Assembly: GCA_002427525.1 (NCBI GenBank)
Contig: DIRP01000023.1
Coordinates: 1-64,000, forward strand
Reading direction: 5' to 3'
DNA from: Bacteroidales bacterium UBA5433
GTDB lineage: Bacteria > Bacteroidota > Bacteroidia > Bacteroidales > UBA932
DNA length: 64,000 nucleotides
Shown here: in pieces, positions 16,049-23,725 of the stretch
How the letters are laid out: each line of letters opens with the position of its first letter
Numbering within the stretch: the stretch's first letter is position 1
Notes under the pieces: generated by a model
Seen by the model: the letters and a program-made list of their open reading frames with translations, nothing else
What the model was told of the DNA's origin: nothing
The model's database searches: none
Made by a program: the position numbers and the translations under genes

Positions 16049-17767
16049 ATGGGCGGTTTTTTCGGAGTTGTTTCTAAAGCACCTTGTGCAAATACAATTT
16101 TTTACGGGACTGATTATCACTCACATATGGGTAATAAACGGGCCGGGTTGGCGACAATGAATGAGCAGGGAATCGTGAAAAGGTCCATTCATAGCATTGA
16201 GAACAGTTATTTCCGTAATAAGTTTGAGGACGAATTGGGTGACTTTACGGGGAATAGGGGATTTGGGGTGATTAGTGACAGGGATCCGCAGCCCATAGTT
16301 TTGCGCTCGCACTTAGGGACTTTTGCCATTGTTACGGTTGGAAAGATCAATAATTTGGAGGAGTTGGGCAACGAGTTGCTGGAAAAGGGAATCAATTTTT
16401 CTGAACTCAGTACAGGTCAGATCAATGCTACGGAATTGGTTGGGCATCTGATTACATTGGGTCAGACATTTGCGGAAGGTATCCGGTTGGTACAGGATAA
16501 GGTGCAGGGGAGCTGCAGCATGCTGATATTGACGCAAGACGGGATTATTGCTGCTCGTGACAAATACGGCAGGACCCCCATTGCGGTTGGGATTAGGTGT
16601 AGCAACGTGTACAATCCGGTGACAGATGCAGCCCGAGAAACGGGTGGTCGCTCCAATTTTTCTTTAGGGAAAGCCGAGGTTGGGTTTGGGCAGCCGGCCG
16701 GGCAAGCAGGCGAAGGGCAGCCGGAGTTGCTGGCGGTGGCGTTTGCGAGCGAGAGCTGCAGTTTTCCAAATCTGGATTTTCAGTTGGCGGGTTTTTTGGG
16801 GCCTGGCGAGGCCGTTTTGGTGCAGGAAACTCCGGAATTCTGCGCCGGGATGAAAACACTGCTGCCACTGAAGGTCCGGGAACAGTTTGTTTGTCCGGAA
16901 CAATTTATTGACCCTGATAAACTTATTGACTCTGATAAACTTGTTGGCTCTAAGAGGAAAGATGCCTGGCGCAGTATTCCGGAGATTCACCAAATTCTGG
17001 CTCCCGGGGAAAAGTTGCAAATTTGCTCGTTCCTGTGGGTATATTATGGGTTCCCCACCTCGGCTTATGAAGGAATAAATGTAGAGGAAGTAAGGTTCCG
17101 GAATGGGGCGCTGGTTGGAAAAAGCGATGATACTGAGGTAGATGCCGTTTGCAGTATTCCGGATAGCGGGACGGGGATGGCGATGGGATATGCGGTGGGA
17201 AAAGGCGTTCCGTACAGGCAGGCTGTGGCAAAATATACGCCTACGTGGCCCAGGAGTTTTACTCCAAACGATCAGGAGCGCCGAAAATTGGTTGCCAGAA
17301 TGAAGTTGTTGCCCAATTCGGATGTGCTGAACGGGTCTAAAATGGTGTGTTGCGACGATTCCATTGTTCGTGGGACGCAGCTGAAGAATAATGTGCAAGT
17401 GCTTTTTAGAAATGGAGTTAAGGAAATTCATGCCAGGATTTCTTGCCCGCCTATTATCAATACGTGCCCATTTCTGAGTTTTACGAATACGCGTGCGGAA
17501 ATGGAGCTTGTTACGCGCCGGGTGATAGAGAAGCTTCAGTCGGCTGCAGCGAATCAGCTGAGTACAATGCAGTTGAGGTTGGATACGTTGAAAGTGTTTG
17601 TGGATGAAAATGCGCCTGAACATAGAGCTATGGTTGAGGAAATTTGTAAGGAAATGGGGTTTACTTCATTGAAATACAGTAGTATTATGAACTTAATAGA
17701 GTCAATAGGGCTACCTAAAGAAGACTTATGTACCTATTGTTTTGATGGAGCCGGTTGCGGTGAATGA
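16049..17767 (+). CDS. Amidophosphoribosyltransferase-like protein lacking the N-terminal Cys
   Basis: The 572-residue protein has a class II glutamine amidotransferase-like N-terminal half and a type I phosphoribosyltransferase half. The PRPP loop is MVCCDDSIVRGTQ near residue 432, and the C-terminus CTYCFDGAGCG resembles PurF. PurF makes phosphoribosylamine in purine synthesis using the nucleophile Cys that follows the initiator Met. Here the start reads MGGFFGVVS, so that Cys is Gly. I recall a similar MGGFFG-type PurF paralogue in Bacteroides, so this is probably a conserved variant. It may use ammonia or be regulatory (inference). A repetitive insertion encoding two DKL units lies near residues 279-305, and a GQPAGQAGEGQP stretch near 210-225. 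Confidence 0.8.
   Translation: MGGFFGVVSKAPCANTIFYGTDYHSHMGNKRAGLATMNEQGIVKRSIHSIENSYFRNKFEDELGDFTGNRGFGVISDRDPQPIVLRSHLGTFAIVTVGKINNLEELGNELLEKGINFSELSTGQINATELVGHLITLGQTFAEGIRLVQDKVQGSCSMLILTQDGIIAARDKYGRTPIAVGIRCSNVYNPVTDAARETGGRSNFSLGKAEVGFGQPAGQAGEGQPELLAVAFASESCSFPNLDFQLAGFLGPGEAVLVQETPEFCAGMKTLLPLKVREQFVCPEQFIDPDKLIDSDKLVGSKRKDAWRSIPEIHQILAPGEKLQICSFLWVYYGFPTSAYEGINVEEVRFRNGALVGKSDDTEVDAVCSIPDSGTGMAMGYAVGKGVPYRQAVAKYTPTWPRSFTPNDQERRKLVARMKLLPNSDVLNGSKMVCCDDSIVRGTQLKNNVQVLFRNGVKEIHARISCPPIINTCPFLSFTNTRAEMELVTRRVIEKLQSAAANQLSTMQLRLDTLKVFVDENAPEHRAMVEEICKEMGFTSLKYSSIMNLIESIGLPKEDLCTYCFDGAGCGE
16906..16950 (+). repeat. In-frame short tandem repeat in the PurF-like gene
   Basis: CTGATAAACTTATTGACT-type units of 18 bp are repeated, encoding DPDKLI, DSDKLV-like hexapeptides. 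Confidence 0.75.
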
Positions 17768-17784
17768 AAAAAATGTTATATTTG
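17755..17784 (+). promoter_or_regulatory. Promoter of the RRM gene
   Basis: TTG (17755-17757), 19 bp and TATATTTG (17777-17784) match the consensus. The -33 element lies in the last codons of the PurF-like gene. The leader is about 31 nt. Confidence 0.65.
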
Positions 17785-17818
17785 AGAACATTTAACCTAA
17801 CAAATCATCCCTAATTTC

Positions 17819-18118
17819 ATGAACATCTTTGTATCCAGCCTTAGTTTCAAGGCTAAAAAAGAAGACCTGCTTGAACTATTCGCTCCTTTTGGGGAAGTAC
17901 TCTCTGCTCGTATTATTCTTAATAAAGAGACGCGCCGCTCCCGCGGTTACGGCTTTGTTGAGATGTCGAGTCAAGAAGAAGGTCAGGCTGCCATTTCAGC
18001 ATTGAATGGATCTGAACATATGGGCAGAACCATTAATGTAGCTATTGCCCACGATCGTCCGACTGCACCAGTTGCTCCGGTTGAGGAACCGGAAGTCGAA
18101 GTTGAATCTGAAGATTAG
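17819..18118 (+). CDS. Small RRM-type RNA-binding protein
   Basis: This 99-residue single RNA-recognition-motif protein has RNP2 IFVSSL at residues 3-8 and RNP1 RGYGFVEM at 42-49. It ends in an acidic tail rich in Pro, Glu and Val (about 80-99). Such small RRM proteins are common in Bacteroidetes and cyanobacteria and bind single-stranded RNA; in Bacteroides some act as global post-transcriptional regulators. The gene is monocistronic, with its own promoter at 17755-17784 and a strong terminator at 18173-18201. Confidence 0.93.
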   Translation: MNIFVSSLSFKAKKEDLLELFAPFGEVLSARIILNKETRRSRGYGFVEMSSQEEGQAAISALNGSEHMGRTINVAIAHDRPTAPVAPVEEPEVEVESED

Positions 18119-18172
18119 ATTTTAAATCGCTCCCGGCAGGTAAAGGCCTGAATGGAATAGGCCAAAGCCACA

Positions 18173-18201
18173 AAAAAAGCTGACTTTTTAGTCAGCTTTT
18201 T
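18173..18201 (+). terminator. Intrinsic terminator of the RRM gene
   Basis: The stem AAAAAGCTGACT / AGTCAGCTTTTT with a short T-rich loop is followed by a T-run on the plus strand. Confidence 0.85.
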
Positions 18202-18241
18202 ACATATATGGCCCTACCTTCTAAGGCTGATATATTATTTT

Positions 18242-18287
18242 AAAAAAATAAAACAATCCGGACCGTCTGTAAAGCCGGTCCGAATTG
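18242..18287 (-). terminator. Terminator of the four-peptide operon
   Basis: On the minus strand a 12-bp stem (CAATTCGGACCG / CGGTCCGGATTG, one G-T wobble) with a 10-nt loop is followed by TTTTATTTTTTT. It lies 21 nt after the last peptide stop codon. Confidence 0.85.
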
Positions 18288-18307
18288 TCAGTTCGTTTTG
18301 TGAAGAA

Positions 18308-18406
18308 TCAACTTTCCTTGGGGAAGAATAATTGAAAAATCCCCAGGATTGCTGATAAAATCGACACGATGAGTGACAGCCATTTAATAATGTTTGCTGT
18401 ATCCAT
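18308..18406 (-). CDS. Small hydrophobic peptide A2 (32 aa), fourth gene of the peptide operon
   Basis: The ORF has ATG at 18406 and TGA at 18308-18310. The peptide starts MDTANIIKWLSLIVSILSAI and ends FFPKES. Residues 6-28 could form one membrane helix; the net charge is about zero. It is collinear with peptide A1 (18552-18644): 15 of the first 24 residues are identical, including M1, D2, N5, I6, I7, W9, S11, L12, I16, L17, L21 and G22. No signal or double-Gly leader is visible, and no Cys is present. Function is unknown: a leaderless bacteriocin, a membrane toxin or a small membrane regulator are all possible. Paralogy inside the operon is the main evidence that it is translated. Confidence 0.75.
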   Translation of the reverse strand: MDTANIIKWLSLIVSILSAILGIFQLFFPKES

Positions 18407-18430
18407 GGTCTTGTTTGTTTAATACACTTA

Positions 18431-18535
18431 TTAGGCTGCGACGTTAACTAAACTGTCGATCCATTCAATGATCCAAGCTAATCCGCTTACAAGTGCATTG
18501 AAAATTGCTTCAATAATTTGTAAAAAAATATTCAT
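18431..18535 (-). CDS. Small amphipathic peptide B2 (34 aa), third gene of the peptide operon
   Basis: The ORF has ATG at 18535 and TAA at 18431-18433, followed 24 nt later by A2. The peptide starts MNIFLQIIEAIFNALV, has a central SGLAWIIEWIDSL and ends VNVAA. It has three acidic and no basic residues, no Cys and no leader. Heptad-like spacing of Ile, Phe, Leu and Trp suggests a long amphipathic or membrane-inserted helix. It aligns without gaps to B1 (18660-18755): M1, F4, F12, I22, I23, W25 and I26 are identical, and E/D24, Q/E6 and I/L11 are conservative. WIIEWIDSL recalls the WIID segment of staphylococcal delta-toxin, but the charge differs, so no homology is claimed. Confidence 0.75.
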   Translation of the reverse strand: MNIFLQIIEAIFNALVSGLAWIIEWIDSLVNVAA

Positions 18536-18551
18536 ATCAAGTAAGAGTTTA

Positions 18552-18644
18552 TTATTCAAAAACAAAAGACTCCAAAATACCAAGAATGGTAGTAAGGATG
18601 GTTATAATGAGGCTAATCCAAAGGATTATATTCTCATAATCCAT
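18552..18644 (-). CDS. Small hydrophobic peptide A1 (30 aa), second gene of the peptide operon
   Basis: The ORF has ATG at 18644 and TAA at 18552-18554, with 15-16 nt gaps to its neighbours. The peptide starts MDYENIILWISLIITILTTI and ends ESFVFE. It has four acidic and no basic residues, and residues 6-24 form one strongly hydrophobic segment. It is the close paralogue of A2. Conservation of MD-x-x-NII-x-W-x-SLI and of ILGI, while the DNA has diverged at many third positions, argues for selection on the protein. Confidence 0.78.
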   Translation of the reverse strand: MDYENIILWISLIITILTTILGILESFVFE

Positions 18645-18659
18645 ATTGCTTTTCAATAA

Positions 18660-18755
18660 TTATGAAAAAAATGCAACTATCCAGTCAATAATAGTTTGGA
18701 AAAATTCACCAAACCAGGCAAACAGATTTTGGAAAAATTCAACAAAAGCATCCAT
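18660..18755 (-). CDS. Small amphipathic peptide B1 (31 aa), first gene of the peptide operon
   Basis: The ORF has ATG at 18755 and TAA at 18660-18662. The peptide starts MDAFVEFFQNLFAWFGEFFQ and continues TIIDWIVAFFS. It is very rich in Phe (9 of 31), has two Trp, four acidic and no basic residues. It shares an ungapped alignment with B2. The AT-rich leader of about 40 nt lacks a Shine-Dalgarno site, normal for this phylum. It is the promoter-proximal gene of a B-A-B-A array, which suggests that an ancestral B-A pair was duplicated. Confidence 0.75.
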   Translation of the reverse strand: MDAFVEFFQNLFAWFGEFFQTIIDWIVAFFS

Positions 18756-18798
18756 GATTTAAAAGATTAAGGTTAGTATTAAATAAGGTTATATGATA

Positions 18799-18828
18799 CA
18801 AAAATAATCAATCTTGTGAAATATCCAA
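18799..18828 (-). promoter_or_regulatory. Promoter of the four-peptide operon
   Basis: On the minus strand TTG (18828-18826), 19 bp and TATTTTTG (18806-18799) give a full consensus match. It overlaps the last codons of the S46 peptidase gene and predicts a start near 18795 with a leader of about 40 nt to B1. Confidence 0.7.
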
Positions 18829-21096
18829 CTCTCTGAGCAAATAATCTGCTCTTCCGATCTTGTCTATAAGGAAAAGAACGTACCTGATGTCTACCGAGAT
18901 ATTCCTGCAAACAGAGGGATCAAATTCAATATCGCTCATGGTTCCTTCCCATACGCGGTCAAAATTCAGTCCCAGCAGGTGGCCGTTGGCATTCAGGACC
19001 GGTGAGCCCGAGTTTCCTCCGCTGGTGTGGTTGGTGGCAATAAAACATACCGGGACGGTTCCGTCTGTTTCCCACCGTCCAAAATCACCTGCTGCATGAA
19101 TATCACGCAGTTCCTGCGGGATGTTGTAATCAAAGTGGTTGGGATCGTCTTTTTGCATAATGCCTTCTATAGTGCTTACCGGTTTGTAAACAACAGCGTC
19201 TACCGGGCTATAGCCTGAGACGGTTCCGAAAGTAACACGCAGGGTGGAATTGGCGTCGGGGTAGAAAACCCGGTCTTTGTCAAATTCCATGATGGCCTGC
19301 ATCCACGTGCGGTAGAGCAGGTTAAGCCGGCGGTTGATTTCTGTGATTTGCGGCTGGATGTCGTTCCTGTTTTTTTCGACAAACGGGTGGACCAGCCGGA
19401 AGGCTACGTCCTGCCGGATGAGTTCCAGTGCCTGAGCCGAGTCCAGAGCCAGAATTTCCAGGGTTTGTTGTTCGTCCAGGAAAGCCGAGGTGGAAAAGAG
19501 GCGCCCGGCGAGTGCCCGGATTTCTTCAGGGGAGGGGGCTGCCTCGTGAGCTGACGCAGACGCGGGCACTGCTGAAGCTGCTGATGCTGCAGCTGTGGGC
19601 GCTGTTGGTGCAACACGAGATGCTGCTTTGGCCGGTGCTGCGGCTGTGGGTGCTGCTGGTGCTGCAGCTGCAGACGCTGCCGATGGCAGCAGGTGCGGGG
19701 TGGGTTGCAGGGCGGTGTGGAACTCGGCAAAGAGGATTTCAAAAATTTCCCGGTCGATGGGCCGGTAGTAGTCTTTGAAGAAAGCCTGGGCCAGGGGGAG
19801 GGCGGCCTGGGGGCCCCGGCGCGCTACCTGGCGTTCCAGGTTGTCTGCGAAGCGCAGGAGTTCCACGGCCAGGATGGCCTCGGTATACATTTCGGAGGCA
19901 AACTGCAAGGGTTCCAGTTGCTCGTATAGTTCTTTCATGCGGGGAACCAGGGTGATGTATTCCTGGCGGCCTGTGTTTTCTGCCCACTGCAGGAACCGTT
20001 CCTCAAAGGCTTGCTTTTTGGCAATGGTGCCCGCATTGAGGATGCCTCGGCTTTCTCCCTGCCATTTTTTCCAGGCGTTGGATACGCTGGCATTTTTGCT
20101 GGCATACTGGATGCGAACTGCCTGGTCTTTAGCTTGCTCGCGGTTCATCACTTCCAGCCGGAGGGTGCGCAGGTGAATTTTCTGCGGGTTGGAACGGAGG
20201 GCCAGGTATTCCACAGCCGGTGAAAGGACGTACTGCTGGGTGCGTCCCGGATAGCCGTACACCATGGTGAAATCGCCTTCCTGTACGCCTTTGGCGCTGA
20301 TGGTAAAATGATACTTAGGTTGGTAGGGCACGTTGTCGGGGCTGTATTCTGCGGGCTGGTTGTCTTTGCCGGCATAAATGCGGAACAGGGAGAAATCGCC
20401 CGTATGACGAGGCCAAATCCAGTTGTCGGTGTCGCCTCCGAATTTACCAATGGAAGAGGGAGGTGCGCCAACCAGACGTACGTCGCGGTAAATTTCGTTC
20501 AGGTACAGGAAGTATTGGTTGCCGTAATAGGTGGCGTTGATTCGTACCGTATTGAATCTTTTGTCCAGTCCTTGCAGCGTTCTTTCCGAGATGCGCTGTA
20601 TGTTATTGTCTATAATGGTTTGGCGTTCTTTTTCGTCCATCGTGTCTGTTACACCTTCCAGAACTTGTTGTGTAACGTCTTCCATGCGGCGCATGAAAGT
20701 GACGGTCAGGCCTTCGTTGGGCAGTTCTTCTGCACGTGTGCGTGCCCAAAAGCCGTCTTTCAGGTAGTCGTGTTCTACGGAGCTGTGTGCCTGAATCTGG
20801 TCGTAGCCGCAATGGTGGTTGGTCAGCAACAGGCCTTCTGCCGAGATGACTTCGCCTGTACAGCCTCCGCCAAAGTGGACAATGGCGTCTTTGAGGCAGG
20901 CTTGGTTTACGCTGTAAATATCTTCTGCCGAGAGCTTAAAGCCCAATTGGTGCATGCGGTCTATTTTTTGTCCAATGAGCATGGGCAGCCACATGCCTTC
21001 GTCTGCCCGTGCAGGGGAAATTTGTATGCTTACCAGGAGCATGGCGCTACACATCAGGTATAGCGCGCCACGTAATGTTTTTTTTGGGTTGAACAT
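18808..21096 (-). CDS. S46 family dipeptidyl-peptidase, DPP11-like
   Basis: This periplasmic serine exopeptidase removes dipeptides from oligopeptide N-termini. It has a signal peptide (cleavage near residue 31, PARADEG). The chymotrypsin-like triad is visible: His in LLTNHHCGYD (about 94-95), Asp in RHTGDFSLFR, and Ser in SGGNSGSPV (about 696). The specificity segment LNFDRVWEG has Arg where DPP11 enzymes (Asp/Glu-specific) do, whereas DPP7 has Gly, so DPP11-type specificity is likely. At 762 residues it is longer than the usual about 715-720, owing to an Ala/Pro/Ser/Thr-rich insertion at about 468-522. The downstream peptide operon starts inside its 3' end. Confidence 0.93.
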   Translation of the reverse strand: MFNPKKTLRGALYLMCSAMLLVSIQISPARADEGMWLPMLIGQKIDRMHQLGFKLSAEDIYSVNQACLKDAIVHFGGGCTGEVISAEGLLLTNHHCGYDQIQAHSSVEHDYLKDGFWARTRAEELPNEGLTVTFMRRMEDVTQQVLEGVTDTMDEKERQTIIDNNIQRISERTLQGLDKRFNTVRINATYYGNQYFLYLNEIYRDVRLVGAPPSSIGKFGGDTDNWIWPRHTGDFSLFRIYAGKDNQPAEYSPDNVPYQPKYHFTISAKGVQEGDFTMVYGYPGRTQQYVLSPAVEYLALRSNPQKIHLRTLRLEVMNREQAKDQAVRIQYASKNASVSNAWKKWQGESRGILNAGTIAKKQAFEERFLQWAENTGRQEYITLVPRMKELYEQLEPLQFASEMYTEAILAVELLRFADNLERQVARRGPQAALPLAQAFFKDYYRPIDREIFEILFAEFHTALQPTPHLLPSAASAAAAPAAPTAAAPAKAASRVAPTAPTAAASAASAVPASASAHEAAPSPEEIRALAGRLFSTSAFLDEQQTLEILALDSAQALELIRQDVAFRLVHPFVEKNRNDIQPQITEINRRLNLLYRTWMQAIMEFDKDRVFYPDANSTLRVTFGTVSGYSPVDAVVYKPVSTIEGIMQKDDPNHFDYNIPQELRDIHAAGDFGRWETDGTVPVCFIATNHTSGGNSGSPVLNANGHLLGLNFDRVWEGTMSDIEFDPSVCRNISVDIRYVLFLIDKIGRADYLLRELDISQD
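19530..19690 (-). repeat. Low-complexity in-frame insertion in the S46 peptidase gene
   Basis: The minus strand encodes SAASAAAAPAAPTAAAPA-like sequence and a second APTAPTAAASAAS block. Degenerate GCTGCTG-type triplet and hexamer repeats are visible. Conserved sequence resumes in frame on both sides. Confidence 0.8.
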
Positions 21097-21112
21097 AATG
21101 TATATCAGGTGT

Positions 21113-22093
21113 TTATTTTTTGGCTGTATTTGTTTTTTTTGCTGTTTTTAAAACGGCGGGAGGCATATAGAGTATTCTGTATAAGAGGCGGTTTTTTAAG
21201 GTGTGGTAGCGTTGTTCGCTGTTAAAGGGCCTGAGTGTTGTGCGGATCCATTCCTGCATGATGTAAAAGTTCTGGTGGGTTTGGCTGTACAGCAGTTCCA
21301 GGAACCAGGCCGCTGTGAAGTAGATGTAGCCTTGCTGGAGGGAGCGCAAAACCCTGTTGTCTGACAGTTGTTCAATCTGACGGGTGATGATGGATTGGAT
21401 GCTTTCTATTTGTTGGGGTGTGACGCGTTGGCGTGTGAGGCCTGTTTTGTTCAGGTGGTACAGGTAGGTGATTTGACGGGTAATGGCCAGGTTGTGCATG
21501 TGGGGCGCAAGCATAAAGCTCCAGAGGTTGTCTTCGTGGATAAGCCCTTCTTCAAAAAACAGTTTGTTGCTTATGAGAAATTCTCTGTCTACGAGTTTGT
21601 TACATGCCATAATAGGGATTTGGCGCGTAAGGATGGTACGGGAAACGGCTTTGTTTCCTTCTACGTAAGCAGGTGTTTTTTCACTGATATGTTGTGCGTG
21701 CGGGCTCGCCGGAACAACATCTACGGCTCCGCATACCATGTGCGGGTGGCTGTAGAGTGCTGCTGTTTTTTGCAGGTTTTCCAGGGCGCGTGGTGGCAAT
21801 TCATCGTCACTGTCCAGAAAAAAAACGTATTGCCCGGTGGCGGCCCGCAGTCCGGTATTGCGGGCAGCGGAAAGGCCTCGGTTTTCAGAGTGCGAAAAAA
21901 TTTTAACGGTTTTTGCCGAGGCGGGGCCGGCTTCCTGCAGCAGGGCCGAGACGAGCTGCATGCTCTTGTCGGTGCCGCAGTCATCCACCAGGAGGATTTC
22001 CAGGTTGTCGCAGGTCTGCTGCAGTACGGAGTGCAGGCATCGCTCTATGTAAGGCTCGGAATTGTAGATGGGAATAATGACGGATATTTTCAT
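21113..22093 (-). CDS. Family 2 glycosyltransferase
   Basis: The 326-residue GT-A fold enzyme begins ISVIIPIYNSEPYIERCL and has LLVDDCGTDKS, GLSAARNTGL and the metal-binding FLDSDDELP (about 95-103). It probably adds a sugar to a surface polysaccharide on the cytoplasmic side. Its start overlaps the flippase stop by 4 nt (ATGA), and it lies in the rfbA-rfbB-ugd-flippase run. The C-terminal 80 residues contain aromatic-rich helices and a basic tail. The acceptor and donor cannot be named. Confidence 0.9.
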   Translation of the reverse strand: MKISVIIPIYNSEPYIERCLHSVLQQTCDNLEILLVDDCGTDKSMQLVSALLQEAGPASAKTVKIFSHSENRGLSAARNTGLRAATGQYVFFLDSDDELPPRALENLQKTAALYSHPHMVCGAVDVVPASPHAQHISEKTPAYVEGNKAVSRTILTRQIPIMACNKLVDREFLISNKLFFEEGLIHEDNLWSFMLAPHMHNLAITRQITYLYHLNKTGLTRQRVTPQQIESIQSIITRQIEQLSDNRVLRSLQQGYIYFTAAWFLELLYSQTHQNFYIMQEWIRTTLRPFNSEQRYHTLKNRLLYRILYMPPAVLKTAKKTNTAKK

Positions 22094-23673
22094 GGTTTTT
22101 TAAGAGCTTGTTTTATGTGTTTCTTTTCTGACGGTTTAAGTCCGAGAATCCATATTAAAACGCCGGTTGCTGCCAGGGAAACCAAGGTGGTAATGAGCAA
22201 ATCCGGTAACAGGGCCGCAGGCGCGTGGTGGCTCAGCAGGGCAGTCGCTGTCTGGTTGCTAAACAAGGTAGTCGCTGTCCGGTTGCTCAGCAGGTAGTGG
22301 GTGAGCAGGGGCAGGGGCACGGACAGGGCTGTTACGGATACTACAGGCAGAACTACTTCCTTAAAGTAGGGGCGCAGGGGTATTCCATTGTGCTTGTTGG
22401 CATACAGCAGTCTGTAAATATAACAAATTCCGTTGAGAAGTACCCATATTACAAGTACCCAAAAGGGTTCCATTCCGTATTTGAGGAGTAGCCAGGTAGC
22501 GGGAAGTGTGAGGATGCGGATAAGGGATACGGTGATTTGGTAGTTGCGGATGTTGCCGGTTGCCCAGGTGGTGGTCCACAGCGGGCCGCTGAGCGATTCT
22601 ACCAGGTAATACAGCAGGGTGATACTGCAGAAGGTGGCGGTGTAGTCCGGGACATCTTTGAGCCAGATGGAAAGAATGCCCTGCATGTTCAACAGGATGG
22701 GCAGGGTTAAGGCAAATACCATGAAGTAGGAAAATTTGGAGGTCTGGTTGACCAGGTCTTGCAGGTATTTTTGATTGTTTTGGGCCGAGGCCTTAGTTAT
22801 CTGGGGGTTGAAAGAGGATTGGAAATAAATCACAAAATTGTAAACAGCGGTGCTTACCTGCGTGGCAATGCTCATGGCCGCGTTGGTTACGAGCGGGGTG
22901 AAAATATTGAGCAGGAATACGCGGCCCTGGGTTACGGCCAGCTGGGCTCCCGAGTCGCACAGGGTCCAGCCCGAGAAAGCGGCCATCTGTTGTAACAGGG
23001 ACTTGTCCCATATCAGGCGGAAGGTGCAGACGGAGAATTTCCGGCGGCTGTAGGCTCGGGTTATAAAAAAAATGACGAGGGATACGGCAAACAACAGGGC
23101 GGCGTAAGAGGCCAGTTTGTCCACGGGCGATACAGTAAGCAAAAACACTACGCCCAGTTTGAGCACTACGTCGGCTATGCTGATCCAGGCGTAGAAGGAC
23201 ATTTTTTCGTGGGCAATGATGCTGGCGTTGTAAGGTGTCTGGATAAGGTTGACGCAGGTGGTCAGGAGGGTGAATTGGAAGACCCAGTTGGCGGCTTGCA
23301 GGCGGTCGGGCGGGATGACAAGCTGGGTGTTCAAAAACCACAGTCCTACAGTCTGTCCCAACAGCACAATGAACAGGGCTACCAACAGGTACAACGTCAT
23401 GCTGACGGAGAAAACGCGTGATAGGCGGGCTTGATCGCCTCGGCCTAATTCCACACTCATAAAACGTTGGGTGGAGGCATTGAGGGCTGTTTGTATAAAG
23501 GTGAAGAGGGTGACAATACCGCCTACAATGCCGTAGAGTGCAAAGTCGTCAAAACCCAGTACGTGCAGAACAACACGCGAGGTGTAGAGCGTAACGAGCA
23601 GTCGCACCAGCATGCGGGTGTAAAGGGCTGCCGTGTTTTTGGCAATGCGGCGTTTGTGCTCAAGTTCCGTCAT
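22090..23673 (-). CDS. Polysaccharide flippase (Wzx/MOP superfamily)
   Basis: The 527-residue polytopic protein has about 12-14 hydrophobic segments. The N-terminus IAKNTAALYTRMLVRLLVTLYTSR and LGFDDFALYGIVGGIVTLF is typical of Bacteroidetes lipid-linked-oligosaccharide flippases. It would move undecaprenyl-linked repeat units across the inner membrane. Near residues 460-484 a loop carries a 27-bp in-frame tandem repeat (units SNRTATTLF / SNQTATALLS), placed between two membrane helices where an insertion should be tolerated. It overlaps the following GT2 by 4 nt and starts 52 nt after ugd. Confidence 0.88.
   Translation of the reverse strand: MTELEHKRRIAKNTAALYTRMLVRLLVTLYTSRVVLHVLGFDDFALYGIVGGIVTLFTFIQTALNASTQRFMSVELGRGDQARLSRVFSVSMTLYLLVALFIVLLGQTVGLWFLNTQLVIPPDRLQAANWVFQFTLLTTCVNLIQTPYNASIIAHEKMSFYAWISIADVVLKLGVVFLLTVSPVDKLASYAALLFAVSLVIFFITRAYSRRKFSVCTFRLIWDKSLLQQMAAFSGWTLCDSGAQLAVTQGRVFLLNIFTPLVTNAAMSIATQVSTAVYNFVIYFQSSFNPQITKASAQNNQKYLQDLVNQTSKFSYFMVFALTLPILLNMQGILSIWLKDVPDYTATFCSITLLYYLVESLSGPLWTTTWATGNIRNYQITVSLIRILTLPATWLLLKYGMEPFWVLVIWVLLNGICYIYRLLYANKHNGIPLRPYFKEVVLPVVSVTALSVPLPLLTHYLLSNRTATTLFSNQTATALLSHHAPAALLPDLLITTLVSLAATGVLIWILGLKPSEKKHIKQALKKP
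22240..22293 (-). repeat. 27-bp tandem repeat inside the flippase gene
   Basis: Two units (22240-22266 and 22267-22293) differ at only a few positions and share AGTCGCTGTC and GGTTGCT. A partial third unit lies to the left. The period is nine codons. Confidence 0.85.
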
Positions 23674-23725
23674 AAAAAGTGCGTAGTCTATTGTGCTGTG
23701 TTGCTGTTGCTTTGCTGATGCTGTG

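Noticed and set aside
18468..18659. Plus-strand 63-codon ORF across the peptide operon
   Set aside because: It lacks a promoter, lies antisense to two conserved paralogous peptides, and has no recognisable feature.
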